The notes beneath the pieces are model-generated. The model did not search any database and was not told the DNA's origin. It saw nothing but the letters and a program-made list of their open reading frames with translations. DNA of 10,081 nt, taken from positions 1-10,081 of the forward strand of contig CBDTVL010000143.1 of the NCBI GenBank assembly GCA_965363755.1. The letters are read 5' to 3'. This DNA is from JL08 sp965363755 (GTDB taxonomy: Bacteria; Pseudomonadota; Alphaproteobacteria; Rhodobacterales; Rhodobacteraceae). Below are positions 7,029 to 10,081 of the stretch, in pieces (position 1 is the first letter of the stretch; the number at the start of each line of letters is the position of its first letter). The position numbers and the translations under genes are program-made.

Positions 7029-9272
7029 ATGGAAACCAAATACACAATTCACCCCGCGATCGGCATTGCACGGCTGGGCAATAGTCCTGAGGATTTCTAT
7101 CTCGCCCCAGAAAACCCCGCCCAGCGTCCGCAGGAATGTGACGACCACGGCAATGCAAAGTTCGAGGAGGATGGGATCACACCTAAACTGGTCAAGACCT
7201 TCAAAGACGCCGAAGGCCGGATCAAACGACAAGGCGCGCGGTTTCAGATCTTTGTCACAGACGCCGACCACCCCGAAGGGCGCCCGCTCAAAATCGGGGA
7301 TCACATCGAAGGCGGCGGCAATCGTGGCACTTTGATCGATATTCAGTGGCGCGTACATTTGGCGAATAAGAAATCCTCATGGTATGAATTTGCCCAACTG
7401 GAAGGGGAGCAGGGCTATACTGGCGATCACAAACGCCGCAACGCCCACGTAACCGGCTCACAGCGTGACCGCCTGATCACTGACCCCGGCCCCCGCGTCG
7501 TCAGCCTCAAATCCAACCGCAAGGCCAGTTTTGACCGCAGCGGCGGCGGCATCTTTGCGCCTACATTCCCACCGAAAAATACCTACCCCACACAGATCGA
7601 CACGCTTGGTGAAATGGTGGCCACCGATGCCGCCAATCTCGTGGTGCTGGGCGGCTTTGGCAATTCCGGCTCCGAATTAACCGGCCCCGGCGAGCCCAAG
7701 ATCGAGAATTATGCCAATAACGACGGCTGGTATGACGATGTGGCAGACGGCCCGGTCATGGCGCGCCTTGTGATGTACTCCGAACAGGTTGGCAGAGCCC
7801 GCTTTGTCGATGTGGAATATCCCGCTTGGGTGATGACCGGCTATCCGCGTTATGTACCCGAAATCCTTGATATCGTCACGCTCGACGACGCGGTGGAGGA
7901 TATGTTTATCCGCGAGATGGCCTATGACACGTCGATCTACGGCAAGCCTGGCAGCTTTGACGATCCGCAAAAGGTAGACAGCGGCAATCAGACTGAGATC
8001 CGCTTATGGAAGGGTCAGCGGTTGGAATGGAACCCGGACTTCTACCCTATGTTCTACCGCGATGTCTGGCCGATACTATTCCGCCCGAACGAGTTCAACT
8101 TCCTCACCAACATCTTGTCCCAATCGAACTACCCTCACTCGCAAGAAACCCGAGGCACGTTTAGTGAAGAGGTGCTCTCGCAACCGCCCAGCTATTGCCA
8201 GCCGGCGGAAATGGCCAAAGCCCCGCAACTTTCCCCTGCCATGGCCGCGCATCTGGGGGCGTTCGCCAAAATCCCTCCCAAGCTGCAAGAGCATTTGGAG
8301 GATGGGCGCGAGCTTTGCGATCCGAACCTGCCAATACGCCAGTTCCTATTCCAGCTTCTGCGCCTGCCGAGCGAAGAGGATCTGTTCAAAGAAAGCGGCA
8401 AGATCAACAGCCGCCTTCACAACTTGCCGCTAATGCCGCTGCTCTGCGGAGATAATCCGATCAGCAACACGCTAACGGCGAAATTCCTTCGGCTGACCGA
8501 GCATCAGCTCTTCATCCTACGCCAATGGGCCGATGGTAAATTCATCAACGAACACCTCTCGATACCCAATCCACCCAAGGAATATAATCCCTATCGCCCG
8601 TACCCCACTGCCCAGCCCAAAACCACCAAGGCGCTGGACAAGGGCGTTTTGTCCAACATCCTTGGCGGGGCTTTCTGTCCGGGCGGCGAGATCGGCTGGA
8701 TCATGCGCAACCCGTCAATATATCGAGAACCCTATCGGATCAAAGCTGACCCACAATTCTCCACGTTCCGCCAGACCGCAGCGCAGTCCAGCGCGCAGTC
8801 TGGCAATATCGCACCAGAAGATTACTCTGCCTATCTGTCTGCAGGATTGTCACAGGACAATCACTTTGATGCAGGCCTCCAGCCAGGGGACCTCACCAAA
8901 TACATGTCTGTGCCGTGGCAAGCAGATTTCAACGAATGTTCTTCACAAACCATTGATGTCACCCATGAAGCTTGGAACCGGATCAACGCAGAAGGCGACA
9001 GTCGCTTGGCGGATGAGCAACAGAACTGGGACACGCTCTGGTGGCCCGCCCATCGCCCGATGCAGACCTATGTGTTGACGGGCCCGACGACTGTGTCCAG
9101 CTGGACGGAAAATTGGGCCAAAGGCATTCCCCAGACCAATGCGGGCGATCTCAAGATGGTGACCGAATGGCCAACCCTCGGATTTGTAGTCCGCAATCCG
9201 CTGCAGTCCGCCGACAAGCTCGACGTTTCTGATCCGCCGCAAGAAAAATATGTCAGTACGGAGCGCTCGTAA
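7029..9272 (+). CDS. LodA/GoxA-like CTQ-dependent amino acid/amine oxidase
   Basis: The 747-residue product opens with the family hallmark IHPAIGIARLGNS and ends with the family's LGFVVRNP segment. LodA (L-lysine epsilon-oxidase) and GoxA (glycine oxidase) deaminate amino acids and release NH3 and H2O2. They use cysteine tryptophylquinone built from a Cys and a Trp of the protein itself. Here Trp630 lies in PWQADFNEC, the family's quinone Trp motif, and Cys550 in GGAFCPGGE is the likely partner. DTLWWPAHRP near 675 is also typical. The start has AAAGGGA at 7017-7023, five bases upstream, and lies 20 bases after the tyrosinase stop. The LodB-like gene two genes downstream supports CTQ maturation. 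The substrate cannot be told from the sequence. No Sec signal is visible, although LodA itself is found outside the cell. Confidence 0.93.
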   Translation: METKYTIHPAIGIARLGNSPEDFYLAPENPAQRPQECDDHGNAKFEEDGITPKLVKTFKDAEGRIKRQGARFQIFVTDADHPEGRPLKIGDHIEGGGNRGTLIDIQWRVHLANKKSSWYEFAQLEGEQGYTGDHKRRNAHVTGSQRDRLITDPGPRVVSLKSNRKASFDRSGGGIFAPTFPPKNTYPTQIDTLGEMVATDAANLVVLGGFGNSGSELTGPGEPKIENYANNDGWYDDVADGPVMARLVMYSEQVGRARFVDVEYPAWVMTGYPRYVPEILDIVTLDDAVEDMFIREMAYDTSIYGKPGSFDDPQKVDSGNQTEIRLWKGQRLEWNPDFYPMFYRDVWPILFRPNEFNFLTNILSQSNYPHSQETRGTFSEEVLSQPPSYCQPAEMAKAPQLSPAMAAHLGAFAKIPPKLQEHLEDGRELCDPNLPIRQFLFQLLRLPSEEDLFKESGKINSRLHNLPLMPLLCGDNPISNTLTAKFLRLTEHQLFILRQWADGKFINEHLSIPNPPKEYNPYRPYPTAQPKTTKALDKGVLSNILGGAFCPGGEIGWIMRNPSIYREPYRIKADPQFSTFRQTAAQSSAQSGNIAPEDYSAYLSAGLSQDNHFDAGLQPGDLTKYMSVPWQADFNECSSQTIDVTHEAWNRINAEGDSRLADEQQNWDTLWWPAHRPMQTYVLTGPTTVSSWTENWAKGIPQTNAGDLKMVTEWPTLGFVVRNPLQSADKLDVSDPPQEKYVSTERS

Positions 9273-9302
9273 TTAGTTTCCAATGAATTGAGAAGAGACA
9301 CC

Positions 9303-9719
9303 ATGTCCGATAATCCCTTTGTAGGCGCTTGGAGCTATCGCAGCTTTCTCAACGACCCTGACCTCACAAAATCGGCGAACGACCTGCTGCTCGCCACAGC
9401 GACGATCACCATTGACGAAGACACCCTTGCGGTCCTGCGCGGAACCATCGGCGGTACGGGCTGGTCGCTGGTCCTGCATGGTTCGCGCGAGTATGGCACT
9501 CCGATGCGAGCGCGATTTCAGGGCACAGGGATCGTAAGCGGCGAGCAATGGAAATACGACTATGACAGCTATTTGGTGCCCCATTGGCCCAATGGCGTAG
9601 ATCAGCGCCCGGCCCTTGTCGGCTCGCTGATCCGTACCGTGCCCCATGCCGGGAGCGAACAAGGCACTGTCAATCCCGCGGGCGTGGTGTTCTCCTTCTT
9701 TGCTGTGAAACAGGGCTGA
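9303..9719 (+). CDS. Unrecognised 138-residue GxW protein, lipocalin-like, between lodA- and lodB-like genes
   Basis: The start is ATG 9303 behind a purine-rich GAGAAGAG; a TTG at 9288 would add five residues but has no better ribosome site. I do not recognise a named family. The protein begins NPFVGAWSYRSF, a Gly-x-Trp opening like that of lipocalins. It continues with alternating short hydrophobic and polar stretches (TATITI, LRGTIGG, WSLVLHG, ARFQGTG, WKYDYDSYLV) that suggest a small antiparallel beta-barrel of about eight strands. There are no cysteines, no signal peptide and no membrane segment. It lies 30 bases after the LodA-like stop and 9 bases before the LodB-like start. This makes a structural or maturation role for the quinoprotein or tyrosinase, or binding of a phenolic or quinone product, plausible. 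That role is inference from position only. Confidence 0.8.
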   Translation: MSDNPFVGAWSYRSFLNDPDLTKSANDLLLATATITIDEDTLAVLRGTIGGTGWSLVLHGSREYGTPMRARFQGTGIVSGEQWKYDYDSYLVPHWPNGVDQRPALVGSLIRTVPHAGSEQGTVNPAGVVFSFFAVKQG

Positions 9720-9728
9720 TCCAACTCC

Positions 9729-10081
9729 GTGAACCAAGTTTTTGACGTTCTCATCGCTGGCGCAGGCCCGGGCGGCTGCGCGGTAGCCTTGTCGCTGAAA
9801 TCTCATGCCCCGCATTTGCGCATTTGTCTGGTAGACCGCGCCTCTGAAACCGGCAGCGAGATTGGCGAGGCCGCCTCGCCCCATTTGCGTCCTATGCTGG
9901 AACAACTAGGGTTATGGGCCGCGTTTCAGGCCGAGGGTCACAGGCCAGTCTACCGCAGTCGTTCCTCTTGGGGCGCATCAGAGCAAGACGGTGTGGAGTT
10001 TCTGGAACATCCCCTTGGCCAAGGCTGGACGCTGGACCGCGCGGCCTTCAACCGCTTTCTTCTGGGTGCGGCAGAACGCGT
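9729..10081 (+). CDS. LodB-like FAD-dependent oxidoreductase (CTQ maturation), N-terminal part
   Basis: The gene runs off the window; 117 complete codons are present. Reading from GTG 9729 gives NQVFDVLIAGAGPGGCAVAL, a dinucleotide-binding Rossmann motif (GAGPGG at about 11-16). It is followed by LVDR, then GEAASP near residue 50, and GWTLDRAAFNRFLL near 100. These are features of the tryptophan-halogenase-like flavoproteins to which LodB and GoxB belong. Those proteins are needed to form CTQ in their partner oxidase. GTG is preferred because the Rossmann strand follows directly and no ATG lies in frame between the preceding stop and it. The ribosome site is weak, so translation may be coupled to the gene 9 bases upstream. 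A general FAD monooxygenase is the alternative, but the nearby LodA-like gene strongly favours LodB. Confidence 0.85.
   Translation, partial: MNQVFDVLIAGAGPGGCAVALSLKSHAPHLRICLVDRASETGSEIGEAASPHLRPMLEQLGLWAAFQAEGHRPVYRSRSSWGASEQDGVEFLEHPLGQGWTLDRAAFNRFLLGAAER

Noticed and set aside
9273..9905. A 210-codon open frame on the - strand opposite the GxW and LodB-like genes
   Set aside because: It overlaps two genes with recognisable or well-positioned coding on the + strand, has no ribosome site and gives an arginine- and glycine-rich low-complexity product.

Overview
The window looks like a chromosomal segment from a marine alphaproteobacterium, most likely of the Roseobacter/Rhodobacteraceae group. 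This rests on the moderately high GC content, the style of the IS6-family transposase and the gene families present. It is an inference from the sequence, not a database result. All protein-coding genes except a broken transposase lie on the + strand.

The left part (1-2050) is the end of a small catabolic operon. It holds the tail of a probable PLP-dependent lyase, an intact M24 (Xaa-Pro peptidase-like) metallohydrolase, and an Asp/Glu racemase-superfamily protein of the EutA/maleate isomerase type. The junctions are translationally coupled (ATG overlapping TAA) or have no gap. The last gene runs into the left inverted repeat of an IS6-family element, so its final codons are IS-derived. The element (about 2016-2725) is dead: its transposase reads on the - strand and has an apparent internal deletion, an in-frame stop and a frameshift.

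The right part (2840 to the window end) is the striking one. It is a tightly spaced run of five genes for oxidative enzymes and their helpers. In order they are an exported four-motif multicopper oxidase (laccase/polyphenol oxidase type), a three-domain tyrosinase, a LodA/GoxA-like quinoprotein expected to carry cysteine tryptophylquinone (CTQ), an unrecognised 138-residue GxW (lipocalin-like) protein, and the start of a LodB-like flavoprotein of the kind needed to mature CTQ. The window ends inside the LodB-like gene.

Marinomonas mediterranea is known to make a laccase-like PpoA, a tyrosinase and LodA/LodB, which give melanin and antibacterial H2O2. Here the same three oxidase classes appear to be packed into one transcription unit with an extra unknown protein. 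The likely joint role is amine and phenol oxidation that produces quinones, pigment or crosslinks and H2O2. That role is inferred from the families and the gene order.
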